From Dyadobacter soli (GTDB taxonomy: Bacteria; Bacteroidota; Bacteroidia; Cytophagales; Spirosomataceae): 64,000 nt of DNA. Under the pieces are notes generated by a model that saw only the letters and a list, made by a program, of their open reading frames with translations, did not search any database and had not been told where the DNA came from. How positions within the stretch are numbered: the stretch's first letter is position 1; every line of letters begins with the position of its first letter. Shown here in pieces: positions 1-7,574 of the stretch. The stretch spans positions 124,001 to 188,000 of the forward strand of contig NZ_FNAN01000015.1 in assembly GCF_900101885.1 (NCBI RefSeq). The letters are read 5' to 3'. The translations under genes were made by a program, and so were the position numbers.

Positions 1-1
1 C

Positions 2-247
2 GCTCAGGCCCATGGCGTTTCGGTGGCGCAGATTGCATTGGCCTGGTTGCTGCATCAGCAGGCGGTTACCAGCGTCATCATCGGCGCGAAAAGGCCGGAG
101 CAGCTGGCAGATAATATCGCTTCCACCAATGTAGTACTGACGGCCGACGAGCTGGATCAATTGAACAAAATCAGCGCACTGAAACCCGAATATCCGCAAT
201 GGATGATCGAACGGCAATCGCGCGAACGCGTTACAGGCAAGCCATGA
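2..247 (+). CDS. Aldo/keto reductase, C-terminal part (5' end outside window)
   Basis: This is the last 81 residues of a reading frame that is open from the window edge and ends in TGA at 245-247. The stretch IALAWLL followed by VTSVIIGAKRPEQLADN is the usual end of an aldo/keto reductase barrel: the VIIGAKRPEQL loop binds the phosphate of NADP and the following helices pack on the barrel. The product should be a cytoplasmic NADPH-dependent oxidoreductase of the AKR superfamily (COG0667 type); its substrate cannot be told from this fragment. The next gene starts inside its stop codon (ATGA), so the two are probably co-translated. The start codon and the catalytic Asp-Tyr-Lys-His tetrad lie upstream of the window. 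Confidence 0.85.
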   Translation, partial: AQAHGVSVAQIALAWLLHQQAVTSVIIGAKRPEQLADNIASTNVVLTADELDQLNKISALKPEYPQWMIERQSRERVTGKP

Positions 248-1197
248 GGACGCATCTGCAAGTTGTTCGAATGTACCTGCTCGCCGCGGTCGCGTGTGCA
301 TTTGCATTATCCGCCCACGCACAGGAGCGCAGCGTCGCCATTACCATCGATGACGTGCCGAATGTACATTTATATGCGGCGGATGGTAACTCATCGGGGC
401 TGTTGAAAAAGCTGGATTCGCTCAACCTACCGGTTGCGATTTTTATTAATGAAGGGCATTTGAAGCAGAATGCATCTTTTGAGCAAAACAAAAAGCTACT
501 CGAAAGCTGGATTTCAAAGCCTTACATAACCGTTGGGAATCACAGTTATTCGCACGAGAATTACGGTGAGACAGGTTTCGAGGCATTCAGCAAAGACGTT
601 TTGAAAGGGGAGGAGCTGACGCGAAAAATGACGGAGAATGCCGGCAAGAAGCTGGAATACTTCCGTTTTCCCTTCAATGGAATGGGTAAGGACAGTGCGG
701 AGCAGGCGCGAATGCATGCATTTCTGACTGAGCATCACTACATTTCAACACCATTCACCGTCGAAAGCGAGGACTGGCTTTTTACGCAGCTTTATGAAAA
801 AGCATTGAATGACGGCAAGCTGGAAGAAGCGAAAGCGATCGGTAACCACTATGTCAATTTGAGCCTGAAACTTTTCGATCATTTTGATAAAGTAGCGGTG
901 AAAGTAACGGGCAAGCCGGTGAAACAGATTTACCTCTGCCATGATAACCGACTCAATACCGATTACCTGCCGGTTTTAATACAAAAATTAAAGGAGAAGC
1001 AATACCGGATGATAAGCCTGACGGAAGCAATGGGCGGCGACGCTTACCGGTTACCAATGCATTATTATGGCAACTGGGGTTTTTCGTGGATTTATCGATG
1101 GGTAAAGGATGCGGGAGAGCGCCGTTCGTTCATGCAAAGCGAGCCGTCCGATAAGGAAGCGCAGCAAGCTTACGAAGCTTTGACGAAGAAAAAATAG
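244..1197 (+). CDS. Polysaccharide deacetylase family protein (CE4-like), secreted
   Basis: The product is about 317 residues. I chose ATG at 244 because it overlaps the preceding stop as ATGA and gives a signal peptide with a hydrophobic run (YLLAAVACAFALSA) ending at AHA-QE; an in-frame codon at 199 would lie inside the reductase. Motifs of the NodB/CE4 fold are visible: VAITIDDVPN with the Asp-Asp pair, NHSYSH with two metal-binding histidines, and FRFPFNG for the third motif. Enzymes of this family remove N- or O-acetyl groups from sugars such as chitin oligomers, peptidoglycan or acetylated xylan. The substrate here is unknown. Export to the periplasm or surface fits the many glycan genes downstream. 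Confidence 0.8.
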   Translation: MRTHLQVVRMYLLAAVACAFALSAHAQERSVAITIDDVPNVHLYAADGNSSGLLKKLDSLNLPVAIFINEGHLKQNASFEQNKKLLESWISKPYITVGNHSYSHENYGETGFEAFSKDVLKGEELTRKMTENAGKKLEYFRFPFNGMGKDSAEQARMHAFLTEHHYISTPFTVESEDWLFTQLYEKALNDGKLEEAKAIGNHYVNLSLKLFDHFDKVAVKVTGKPVKQIYLCHDNRLNTDYLPVLIQKLKEKQYRMISLTEAMGGDAYRLPMHYYGNWGFSWIYRWVKDAGERRSFMQSEPSDKEAQQAYEALTKKK

Positions 1198-1206
1198 GGC
1201 ATTAAA

Positions 1207-1233
1207 AAAGCACGCCTTTGGAAGACGTGCTTT
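1207..1233 (-). terminator. Intrinsic terminator of the cold-shock gene
   Basis: AAAGCACG at 1207-1214 pairs with CGTGCTTT at 1226-1233 across an 11-base loop. Read on the minus strand, the stem is followed by a run of T, as expected for a terminator 26 bases past the minus-strand stop. On the plus strand no T-run follows, so it serves the minus-strand gene, though it may also slow read-through from the deacetylase. Confidence 0.8.
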
Positions 1234-1258
1234 CGAAATGTCCTTATTATGACTAAAC

Positions 1259-1450
1259 TTAGACTACGCGAACGTTAACTGCGTTTAGGCCTTTTCTTCC
1301 ATTTTCTACTTCGTAGGATACTTTGTCGTTTTCACGGATATCGTCCTGAAGACCTGAAACGTGAACGAAAATGTCTTTCTCTCCATTTGATGGTGAAATG
1401 AATCCGTATCCTTTTGATTCATTGAAAAACTTAACTGTACCTTCTGCCAT
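1259..1450 (-). CDS. Cold-shock domain protein (CspA family)
   Basis: A 63-residue protein that is a single cold-shock OB-fold. The RNP1 motif KGYGFI (residues 13-18) and RNP2 motif IFVHV (about 27-31) are intact; their aromatic residues stack on single-stranded RNA or DNA. Such proteins act as RNA chaperones in the cytoplasm, melting structure in mRNA during cold or general stress. The length is normal for the compact bacterial form. It is transcribed alone on the minus strand, with its own promoter about 30 bases upstream and its own terminator. Regulation by temperature is common in the family but cannot be read from this sequence. Confidence 0.95.
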   Translation of the reverse strand: MAEGTVKFFNESKGYGFISPSNGEKDIFVHVSGLQDDIRENDKVSYEVENGRKGLNAVNVRVV

Positions 1451-1478
1451 TGGAATTGATCTTATTATTTGTAGAGGC

Positions 1479-1509
1479 CAAATTTAGATATAAAAAGCAG
1501 ATATACAAC
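1479..1509 (-). promoter_or_regulatory. Bacteroidota-type promoter for the cold-shock gene
   Basis: On the minus strand GTTG (1509-1506) is followed after 19 bases by TAAATTTG (1486-1479). This fits the sigma-ABfr pattern of the phylum (TTTG or TTG, 17-23 bases, TAnnTTTG). Transcription would start about 20-25 bases before the ATG at 1450, giving a short leader. Confidence 0.65.
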
Positions 1510-1564
1510 ATTAATCTTTCTTTACCTTAGAATTATTCCAAAATAGTTGAATGCGCTTTACACC

Positions 1565-2548
1565 ATGCCGTTAGTTCAAATATCATCCAAAATATCGCCA
1601 TTCTGGCTTCCAAATGGACATTTTCAGAGTATTTACCCGGCGCTCTTCCGGCAGGTAAACGGTATAAAATATTTTCGTGAAAAAATTGTAACTCCCGATG
1701 ATGACTTCCTGAGTTTGGACTGGTCGTATGCCCAAAACGAAGGTCCGAGGTCGCTCGTGATCCTTTCACACGGCCTCGAAGGTGACAGCACGCGGCAATA
1801 CATAACGGGGATGGTTAAACTCCTGAACCAGCACGGCTTCGATTGCCTCGCGTGGAACTTCCGGAGCTGCGGCGGAGAAATGAACCAGACGGCCCGGTTT
1901 TACCACAGCGGCGCGACGGAAGACCTGGACGCCGTGACTCAGTATGCATTTCAAAAAGGTTATACTGATGTGCGGCTGGTCGGTTTTAGTTTGGGCGGAA
2001 ACCTGACTTTGAAGTACCTCGGCGAACAAGGAGCCGCTATCGACAGTCGCATTAAAGGTTCGATCGTGTTCAGTGTGCCAATGGACCTGAAAGCGTGCAG
2101 CCTGGCGATTATCGAACCGCGGAACCAGATTTATATGCATCGGTTTTTGAAATCGCTGAAACCGAAAGTGGTGGAAAAGGCGCGGTTCTTTCCCGAAAGG
2201 ATCAGGCTGGATAACCATCGGCTGGTGAAGACATTGTACGATTTTGACGACGTATACACGGCACGCCTGCATGGGTTCGACTGCGCGGACCATTACTATG
2301 CCGAATGCAGCTCCATGCATTTCATCGAGCCGATTTCCATCCCCACGATGATCGTAAATGCGAAAAATGACCCGATCGTGCCGTTTGAAAGTTTGCCTTT
2401 GGAGGTTCTTCGCGCACATGCGGACGTTTTATTACTCGCCACCGAAGACGGCGGCCATTGCGGTTTCCGCCCTGCGCGCCTGAAAGACGAGTTTTACTGG
2501 TCGGAAACACGTGCATTGGAATTTATGACAACACTTCGAAGAGATTAA
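1565..2548 (+). CDS. Alpha/beta hydrolase of the YheT/ABHD family
   Basis: About 327 residues. ATG at 1565 is preferred over an in-frame TTG at 1547, because family members start near the conserved WLPNGHFQSIYP segment. Fold markers are present in order: SHGLEGDSTR (oxyanion side), the nucleophile elbow GFSLGGN, an acid in NAKNDPIVP, and the catalytic histidine in GGHCGF. There is no signal peptide, so it should be cytoplasmic or peripheral to the membrane. YheT relatives (COG0429) act as esterases or lipases, but the physiological substrate is not settled. It is divergent from the cold-shock gene and separated by 136 bases from the serine genes. Confidence 0.85.
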   Translation: MPLVQISSKISPFWLPNGHFQSIYPALFRQVNGIKYFREKIVTPDDDFLSLDWSYAQNEGPRSLVILSHGLEGDSTRQYITGMVKLLNQHGFDCLAWNFRSCGGEMNQTARFYHSGATEDLDAVTQYAFQKGYTDVRLVGFSLGGNLTLKYLGEQGAAIDSRIKGSIVFSVPMDLKACSLAIIEPRNQIYMHRFLKSLKPKVVEKARFFPERIRLDNHRLVKTLYDFDDVYTARLHGFDCADHYYAECSSMHFIEPISIPTMIVNAKNDPIVPFESLPLEVLRAHADVLLLATEDGGHCGFRPARLKDEFYWSETRALEFMTTLRRD

Positions 2549-2598
2549 AAACTGTTCCAAACATTATTTTGTTAGCAGCATATACCAATAGATTTTGG

Positions 2599-2624
2599 TA
2601 ATTTTGTGGCCTGTTTCAAACAGG
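2599..2624 (+). promoter_or_regulatory. Possible promoter and start-site hairpin of the serine operon
   Basis: TAATTTTG at 2599-2606 fits the TAnnTTTG -7 element. No good -33 TTTG lies at the standard spacing; the nearest is about 28 bases up. A near-perfect palindrome CCTGTTTCAAACAGG (2610-2624) sits where transcription would begin. It could be an operator or a 5' stem-loop. Evidence is motif-only. Confidence 0.3.
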
Positions 2625-2684
2625 TCGGACCCTTAGCGATAAAAAATCCATTAACTCGATCATTTTTCAGTTATTCCCCGTTTC

Positions 2685-4592
2685 ATGTCCACATTAACTC
2701 TCAATCCAGCACCGTACATTATCATTGATTTCGACAGCACGTTCACGAAAGTGGAAGGGCTCGACGAATTGGCCGCGATCGCCCTTAAAGGCCATCCGGA
2801 GCGTGATCAGATTGTACAGAAGATTTCTGATCTGACCAACAAGGGTATGAATGGCGAAATGTCGTTTGCGGATGGTCTGCGCCAGCGAATCGCCTTACTG
2901 AAAGCAAGCCGTTCGCACATTGAAGAACTGGTTTCGTTTTTGAGAACCAAGGTTTCGGATTCGTTCAAACGCAACACGCAGTTCCTGACGGAGAATGCGG
3001 AGCAGATTTTTATCGTTTCCAGCGGATTTAAAGAGTTTATCGTTCCCGTGGCTACCGAGCTCGGCATCCTGGCCGATCATGTGTATGCCAATGAGTTCGT
3101 ATTTGACGAGGAAGGAAATATCGTGGGAATCGACGACGAAAACGTATTGTCGATGGACGGCGGAAAGATCAAGATACTTTCTGCATTGAACCTCTCGGGC
3201 GACGTGTATGCGATCGGTGATGGCTATACGGATTACGAATTGAAAGCATCCGGCCTGGCCAATCGTTTCTATGCATTTACAGAAAACGTCGAGCGCCCGA
3301 AAGTAACGGCGGTAGCGGACCATATCGCTACTTCATTCGACGATTTTCTTTATGATAACAAATTCAGCAGAAGTCAGTCTTATCCGAAAAGCCGGATCAA
3401 GGTATTGCTTCTTGAAAACGTGCACCCTGTTGCGCGCAAGGCATTCGAGGAAGAAGGTTTTAATGTAGAATTCGTGAAGGGCGCCCTTGACGAGGACGAA
3501 CTTTGCGAGCGCATCAAGGACGTATCCATTATCGGTATCCGTTCTAAAACCACTATTACCAAACGCGTTCTCGAAAATGCGAACCGCCTGATGGCGATCG
3601 GTGCATTCTGTATCGGTACCAACCAGATCGACCTCGACGAAGCTGCTAAAAAAGGTATCGCGGTATTCAACGCGCCTTACAGCAACACCCGTTCGGTGGT
3701 TGAACTTGCGGTAGGCGAGATGATTTTGCTGATCCGTAATATAGTAGGCAAGAGCAATTCCATGCACAAGGGTATCTGGGACAAATCTGCGAACGGTTCT
3801 TTCGAGATCCGTGGTAAGAAACTGGGTATGGTAGGCTACGGCAGCATTGGTACACAGCTTTCTGTGGTGGCCGAGGCGCTGGGTATGGATGTATATTTCT
3901 ATGATGCGGTTGAAAAACTGTCGATCGGAAATGCGAAGAAGGTGAACACGCTGGAAGAATTGCTGGCAATGTCCGACGTGCTGAGCTTGCACGTGGACGG
4001 CCGCAAGGAAAATACCAATATGATCGGCAAGCGCGAGTTTGACCTCATGAAAGACGGTGTGATTTTCCTGAACCTCTCACGCGGGCATGTGGTCGACATC
4101 AAAGCATTGGCCGACGCCGTGAAAAGCGGTAAAGTGGCAGGTGCCGGTGTGGACGTGTTCCCTAAGGAGCCGAAAACCAACGACGAAATGTTCGAAAGCG
4201 AGCTTCTTGGACTGCCGAACGTAATCCTGACGCCGCATATCGGTGGTAGCACCGAAGAAGCGCAGGAAAATATCGGTCATTTCGTGCCTTCCAAATTGCT
4301 GGAATTCATGAACAACGGTAGCTCTTACGGCAGCGTAAACTTCCCCGAGGTACAATTGCCAAAATTGAAAGACTCGCACCGCCTCCTGCACATCCACGCG
4401 AACGTACCGGGCGTGCTGGCGAAGCTGAACCAGATATTTGCAAAAAACAATATCAACATCACGGGCCAGTATCTCAAAACCAATGAGCATATCGGTTACG
4501 TGATCGTGGATATTGCCAAAGATTATACAGAGGAATTTATCCAGGAAGTGAAAGAGGTGGAAGGAACGATCCGTTTCCGGATGCTATATTAA
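2685..4592 (+). CDS. serA: HAD phosphatase / D-3-phosphoglycerate dehydrogenase fusion
   Basis: A 635-residue two-module enzyme. Residues about 10-225 form a HAD phosphatase resembling phosphoserine phosphatase: IIDFDSTFT carries the nucleophile Asp15 and Asp17, IVSSGF is motif II, and AIGDGYTDYE is the Mg-binding motif. Residues about 240-635 are phosphoglycerate dehydrogenase: a Rossmann NAD motif GMVGYGSIGTQ near 380, an LSRG segment, a catalytic-histidine motif TPHIGGS near 515, and a C-terminal ACT domain from about 560 that usually senses serine. It would oxidise 3-phosphoglycerate, and the HAD part could catalyse the last step of the pathway. With the aminotransferase downstream, two genes could cover all three serine-biosynthesis steps. 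Ordinary SerA is about 410-530 residues. Confidence 0.88.
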   Translation: MSTLTLNPAPYIIIDFDSTFTKVEGLDELAAIALKGHPERDQIVQKISDLTNKGMNGEMSFADGLRQRIALLKASRSHIEELVSFLRTKVSDSFKRNTQFLTENAEQIFIVSSGFKEFIVPVATELGILADHVYANEFVFDEEGNIVGIDDENVLSMDGGKIKILSALNLSGDVYAIGDGYTDYELKASGLANRFYAFTENVERPKVTAVADHIATSFDDFLYDNKFSRSQSYPKSRIKVLLLENVHPVARKAFEEEGFNVEFVKGALDEDELCERIKDVSIIGIRSKTTITKRVLENANRLMAIGAFCIGTNQIDLDEAAKKGIAVFNAPYSNTRSVVELAVGEMILLIRNIVGKSNSMHKGIWDKSANGSFEIRGKKLGMVGYGSIGTQLSVVAEALGMDVYFYDAVEKLSIGNAKKVNTLEELLAMSDVLSLHVDGRKENTNMIGKREFDLMKDGVIFLNLSRGHVVDIKALADAVKSGKVAGAGVDVFPKEPKTNDEMFESELLGLPNVILTPHIGGSTEEAQENIGHFVPSKLLEFMNNGSSYGSVNFPEVQLPKLKDSHRLLHIHANVPGVLAKLNQIFAKNNINITGQYLKTNEHIGYVIVDIAKDYTEEFIQEVKEVEGTIRFRMLY

Positions 4593-4603
4593 AATGTGAT
4601 TCG

Positions 4604-4632
4604 AATGGTCAGCCGGTTCAAAGCTGACCATT
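4604..4632 (+). terminator. Intercistronic hairpin between the two serine genes
   Basis: AATGGTCAGC (4604-4613) pairs perfectly with GCTGACCATT (4623-4632) around a 9-base loop. Only a weak T-rich tail follows (TGCATTTC), so it may be a partial terminator or an mRNA-stability element lowering the second gene relative to the first. Confidence 0.5.
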
Positions 4633-4675
4633 TGCATTTCACGGCGATTCATTCACCTATTTTTTAAAGTCACCA

Positions 4676-5749
4676 ATGTCATTAACTTTTTTCACTCCTG
4701 GACCAGCTGCCTTGTACCCGACGTTCGAGCAGCATTTGAAGACTTTTGTCGAAAACCAACTCGGTTCGATTTCGCACCGCAGCCAACAATACCGCGATCT
4801 GCACAAATTCACGGTCGATCAGCTTCGTACGCTCCTGAACGTGCCTGATACGCACGCGATCCTGTTTTTGGGCTCGGCTTCGGAAGCTTTTGAACGCATT
4901 TTGTTCAGTACCGTGGAATTGGAAAGCTTTCACCTCGTGAATGGCTCGTTTTCCAAGAAATTCTGCGAATATTCGAGCGCGCTCAACAAATATGCCCACA
5001 AGTTTGAAAAGCCGATGGGCGAGGGTTTCCTGGCCGTTGATGTGGAAGTGCCCGAATACGCCGAACTGATCGCGACTACGCATAACGAAACCAGTTCGGG
5101 TGTTCAAATGCCGGTTACAGAGATCCATAAGCTCAAACAGAATAACCCGTCGAAATTTATTGCGGTGGACATGGTGTCGTCGGCCCCGTATCCCGAGCTC
5201 GATTACAGTATTGTCGACACGGCGTTCTTCTCGGTGCAAAAAGCATTCGGTTTGCCAGCTGGCTTAGGCGTGTGGATCGTAAACGAGCGATGCCTTGAAA
5301 AAGCGAAAAACATCCGAAACACTTATTCCATTGGTGCCCATAACGATTTGGTCACGCTTTGGAAAAACGCGCAGAACAACGAAACCCCTGCAACACCGAA
5401 CGTGATGGGCATTTATCTGCTCGGCAAAATTGCGGAGGATTTCAACCGCATCGGTGTACAGAATATCCGTAAAGAGACGGAACATAAGGCCGGTTTGCTT
5501 TATAAGTTTATCGAGAAGACAGCTGGCTTTTCAGCATTCGTGAAGGAGAGAGCTTTCCGCTCGCAGACTGTGATCGTGGCAGATACCGAGGCTCCTTCGG
5601 CGGATATCATCAAGCGCATTAAAGAAAAGGGCATCGTAATCGGAAGTGGTTACGGGGCTGCGAAGGCCACTCAACTTCGTATTGCCAACTTCCCGGCTAC
5701 TTCGCTGGAAGAAACCGAAAGGCTGATCCACGAACTGGGTAATATCTGA
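4676..5749 (+). CDS. serC: Class V aminotransferase, phosphoserine aminotransferase-like
   Basis: A 357-residue PLP enzyme of the class V fold. It begins TFFTPGPAALYP, typical of SerC and alanine-glyoxylate aminotransferases. The PLP lysine is Lys189 in SVQKAFG, preceded by the aspartate of AVDMVSS that binds the pyridine nitrogen. HNETSSGVQMP matches the substrate-binding loop. It would convert 3-phosphohydroxypyruvate and glutamate to phosphoserine in the cytoplasm. Position 83 bases after the PGDH fusion makes phosphoserine the most likely product. The sequence is not the classical E. coli SerC type, so another keto acid acceptor remains possible. Confidence 0.82.
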   Translation: MSLTFFTPGPAALYPTFEQHLKTFVENQLGSISHRSQQYRDLHKFTVDQLRTLLNVPDTHAILFLGSASEAFERILFSTVELESFHLVNGSFSKKFCEYSSALNKYAHKFEKPMGEGFLAVDVEVPEYAELIATTHNETSSGVQMPVTEIHKLKQNNPSKFIAVDMVSSAPYPELDYSIVDTAFFSVQKAFGLPAGLGVWIVNERCLEKAKNIRNTYSIGAHNDLVTLWKNAQNNETPATPNVMGIYLLGKIAEDFNRIGVQNIRKETEHKAGLLYKFIEKTAGFSAFVKERAFRSQTVIVADTEAPSADIIKRIKEKGIVIGSGYGAAKATQLRIANFPATSLEETERLIHELGNI

Positions 5750-5777
5750 AAAAAATAGCTTGTAGAATGCCGTTACC

Positions 5778-5822
5778 AAAAGAGTTACCGAACGTACCAA
5801 TGTTCGGTAACTCTTTTCTTTT
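5778..5822 (+). terminator. Strong terminator after the serine operon, abutting the next start codon
   Basis: A perfect 16-base-pair stem (5778-5793 with 5802-5817) has an 8-base loop and is followed by CTTTTT. It lies 28 bases after the aminotransferase stop and ends 6 bases before the ATG of the Rpn gene, so the Rpn ribosome-binding region is inside or next to the hairpin. Confidence 0.85.
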
Positions 5823-5827
5823 TACGG

Positions 5828-6712
5828 ATGAAGCACAACGACATACTATGGAAATCGATACTGGAAGAAGTTTTCGACGACTTCCTGAAATTCTTCTTCC
5901 CCAATGCAGAAGCACTGTTTGACCTCGAACAAGGTTTCGAATACCTCGACCAGGAACTCGAACAGCTATTCCCGACGGATACGGATGATTTGACATGCAA
6001 ATATGTGGATAAGCTCGTAAAAGTGTATTGCCGCTCGGGCGCCGAAGCCTGGCTATTGGTCCACATCGAAGTACAAGGCTACCGCGACGAAGCCTTTACT
6101 GACCGGATGTTTACCTATTACTATCGTATCTGGGACAAATACCGGAAACCTGTCACCGCATTTGCTATCCTGACGGACGATTGCAGGCATTTCCTGCCTG
6201 GCCAGTTTGAGCAGGCTTGCCTGGGGACGAGCCTGTGTTTTCGGTTTAATAGCTTTAAAGTACTGGACCAGTCGGAAGCGGAATTGGAAGCCAGCGACAA
6301 TCCGTTTGCACAAGTGGTCCTGGCGGTGAAATTGGCGATAAACAGAAAGAGGTTTTCGTCTAGCGAGCTCTACCGTTTGAAAATTGATCTGGCTAAGAGG
6401 CTTTTAAAGCGCAATTTTTCGAAACGGAAAGTTGTAAAATTGATGGAATTTTTGAAATTTTATGTACCGTTGGAAGACGAAACGCTTGACAGGGAATATT
6501 TTAATGAAGTAAAAAGAGCAATTAATTCTGAGCACATACCTATGACGTGGGAAGAAACTATTTTGTATATTGAACGGGAGGAAGCTAAGGAAGAGCGAAA
6601 CGTAATTTTCATTAGAAACCTGCTACGCGAAACCCAATTCAACGAAGAGGAAATCGCGCGGCTGGCTGATGTTTCCATCGATTTTGTGAGAAAAATCAAG
6701 CAACAATTATAG
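5828..6712 (+). CDS. Rpn-family recombination-promoting nuclease / PD-(D/E)XK protein
   Basis: A 294-residue protein of the Rpn/transposase_31 superfamily. The start KHNDILWKSILEEVFDDFL is typical of the Bacteroidota branch and fixes the ATG at 5828. The nuclease core is visible as Asp in YVDKLVKVYC followed by VHIEVQGYRD, i.e. the E-x-Q variant of PD-(D/E)XK, then YYYRIWDKYRKP. The C-terminal 60 residues are charged and end in a helix-turn-helix-like segment (EEEIARLADVSIDFVRKI). E. coli Rpn proteins are DNA endonucleases that raise RecA-independent recombination; some relatives are linked to phage defence. No transposon ends surround it. Its 3' half looks AT-richer than its neighbours. Confidence 0.8.
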   Translation: MKHNDILWKSILEEVFDDFLKFFFPNAEALFDLEQGFEYLDQELEQLFPTDTDDLTCKYVDKLVKVYCRSGAEAWLLVHIEVQGYRDEAFTDRMFTYYYRIWDKYRKPVTAFAILTDDCRHFLPGQFEQACLGTSLCFRFNSFKVLDQSEAELEASDNPFAQVVLAVKLAINRKRFSSSELYRLKIDLAKRLLKRNFSKRKVVKLMEFLKFYVPLEDETLDREYFNEVKRAINSEHIPMTWEETILYIEREEAKEERNVIFIRNLLRETQFNEEEIARLADVSIDFVRKIKQQL

Positions 6713-6736
6713 TATTTTGACATTTTAATTATTTCC

Positions 6737-6760
6737 AAAGCTGCCCAAAAGGCAGCTTTT
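6737..6760 (+). terminator. Terminator after the Rpn gene
   Basis: AAAGCTGCC (6737-6745) pairs with GGCAGCTTT (6751-6759) around CAAAA and is followed by T. It lies 25 bases past the Rpn stop and separates this gene from glycan locus 1. Confidence 0.8.
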
Positions 6761-6867
6761 TGCATAAACCGCCAATAATCCAAGCAAGATAGCCGACAGT
6801 CCTAATGGTATTTTAATGATAAATTTTTAGCTTTATGCATTCTTACGAAAACTGAACAGAAGCAGTG

Positions 6868-7482
6868 ATGCAAATTGCTACCTCAACGGGGGAAACCAAG
6901 GATCATGATCTATGGCAAAGGATTCGCTTGGGCGATGAGCAAGCCTTTACTGCGATTTTTGAAAAATACCACCGCACACTTTACAACTACGGGAGCAAGC
7001 TGTCAACCAATTCGTCATTGGTGGAGGACGCGGTTCAGGATGTGTTTATCGATATCTGGCGGCTGCGGCACAACCTCACGGAAAACGTTACTTCGGTTAA
7101 ATTTTACCTCTACCGGGCATTACGCCGACGCATTCACGTGGCGCTCGACAAGTTTCCTTCGATGGAGGAGATCAGCGAGCTCGACGATGAGGACACACCC
7201 GCAAACCACACCCATTCGGAAGCGATCCTGATCGAGGCGGAATCTTCATCCGCACGCGCCCAACGTATACAGGAACTGCTCGCGCAGTTGCCCGAGCGGC
7301 AGCTTGAAGCGTTGACATTACGCTATTTCGATGATTTCAGCATTGAAGAAATAGCGGAAATCATGAGCGTCAACGAAAAGTCAGTCCGCAATTTCATCTA
7401 CAAAGCACTCACATCCCTTCGCCAGAGCCGGGAAATTCTGCTGATTTCTTCCCTGATTTTCTGGATGTTACTATTTTTTTAA
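6868..7482 (+). CDS. ECF RNA polymerase sigma factor, FecI-like (locus 1)
   Basis: About 204 residues, ATG at 6868 (a GTG sits directly before it). Region 2 spans about residues 25-95 (FEKYHRTLYNYG, then VEDAVQDVFIDIW for -10 recognition). Region 4 spans about 130-185 (LPERQLEALTLRYFDDFSIEEIAEIM plus VNEKSVRNFIYKA for -35 binding). The protein ends in a strongly hydrophobic tail, LLISSLIFWMLLFF, which is not part of the sigma fold. It should direct polymerase to the SusC/SusD genes downstream when FecR releases it. The FecR gene starts 92 bases later, and SusC carries the matching STN signalling domain. Confidence 0.92.
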   Translation: MQIATSTGETKDHDLWQRIRLGDEQAFTAIFEKYHRTLYNYGSKLSTNSSLVEDAVQDVFIDIWRLRHNLTENVTSVKFYLYRALRRRIHVALDKFPSMEEISELDDEDTPANHTHSEAILIEAESSSARAQRIQELLAQLPERQLEALTLRYFDDFSIEEIAEIMSVNEKSVRNFIYKALTSLRQSREILLISSLIFWMLLFF

Positions 7483-7574
7483 AATATTTCTTCAAATAAT
7501 TTCATTTTGGAGAGGTCAAATCCGCGTTTCGTCGCTCTGTACTATTGAACGACGATAACTGCATCCCGCGAAAC

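Noticed and set aside
2610..2624. Riboswitch or leader-peptide control of the serine operon
   Set aside because: Only one 7-pair palindrome is present in a short leader; no known serine riboswitch architecture or serine-rich leader peptide was found.
5828..6712. Insertion sequence, because Rpn proteins are often called transposases
   Set aside because: No terminal inverted repeats or target duplication flank the gene; the family is now regarded as nucleases.
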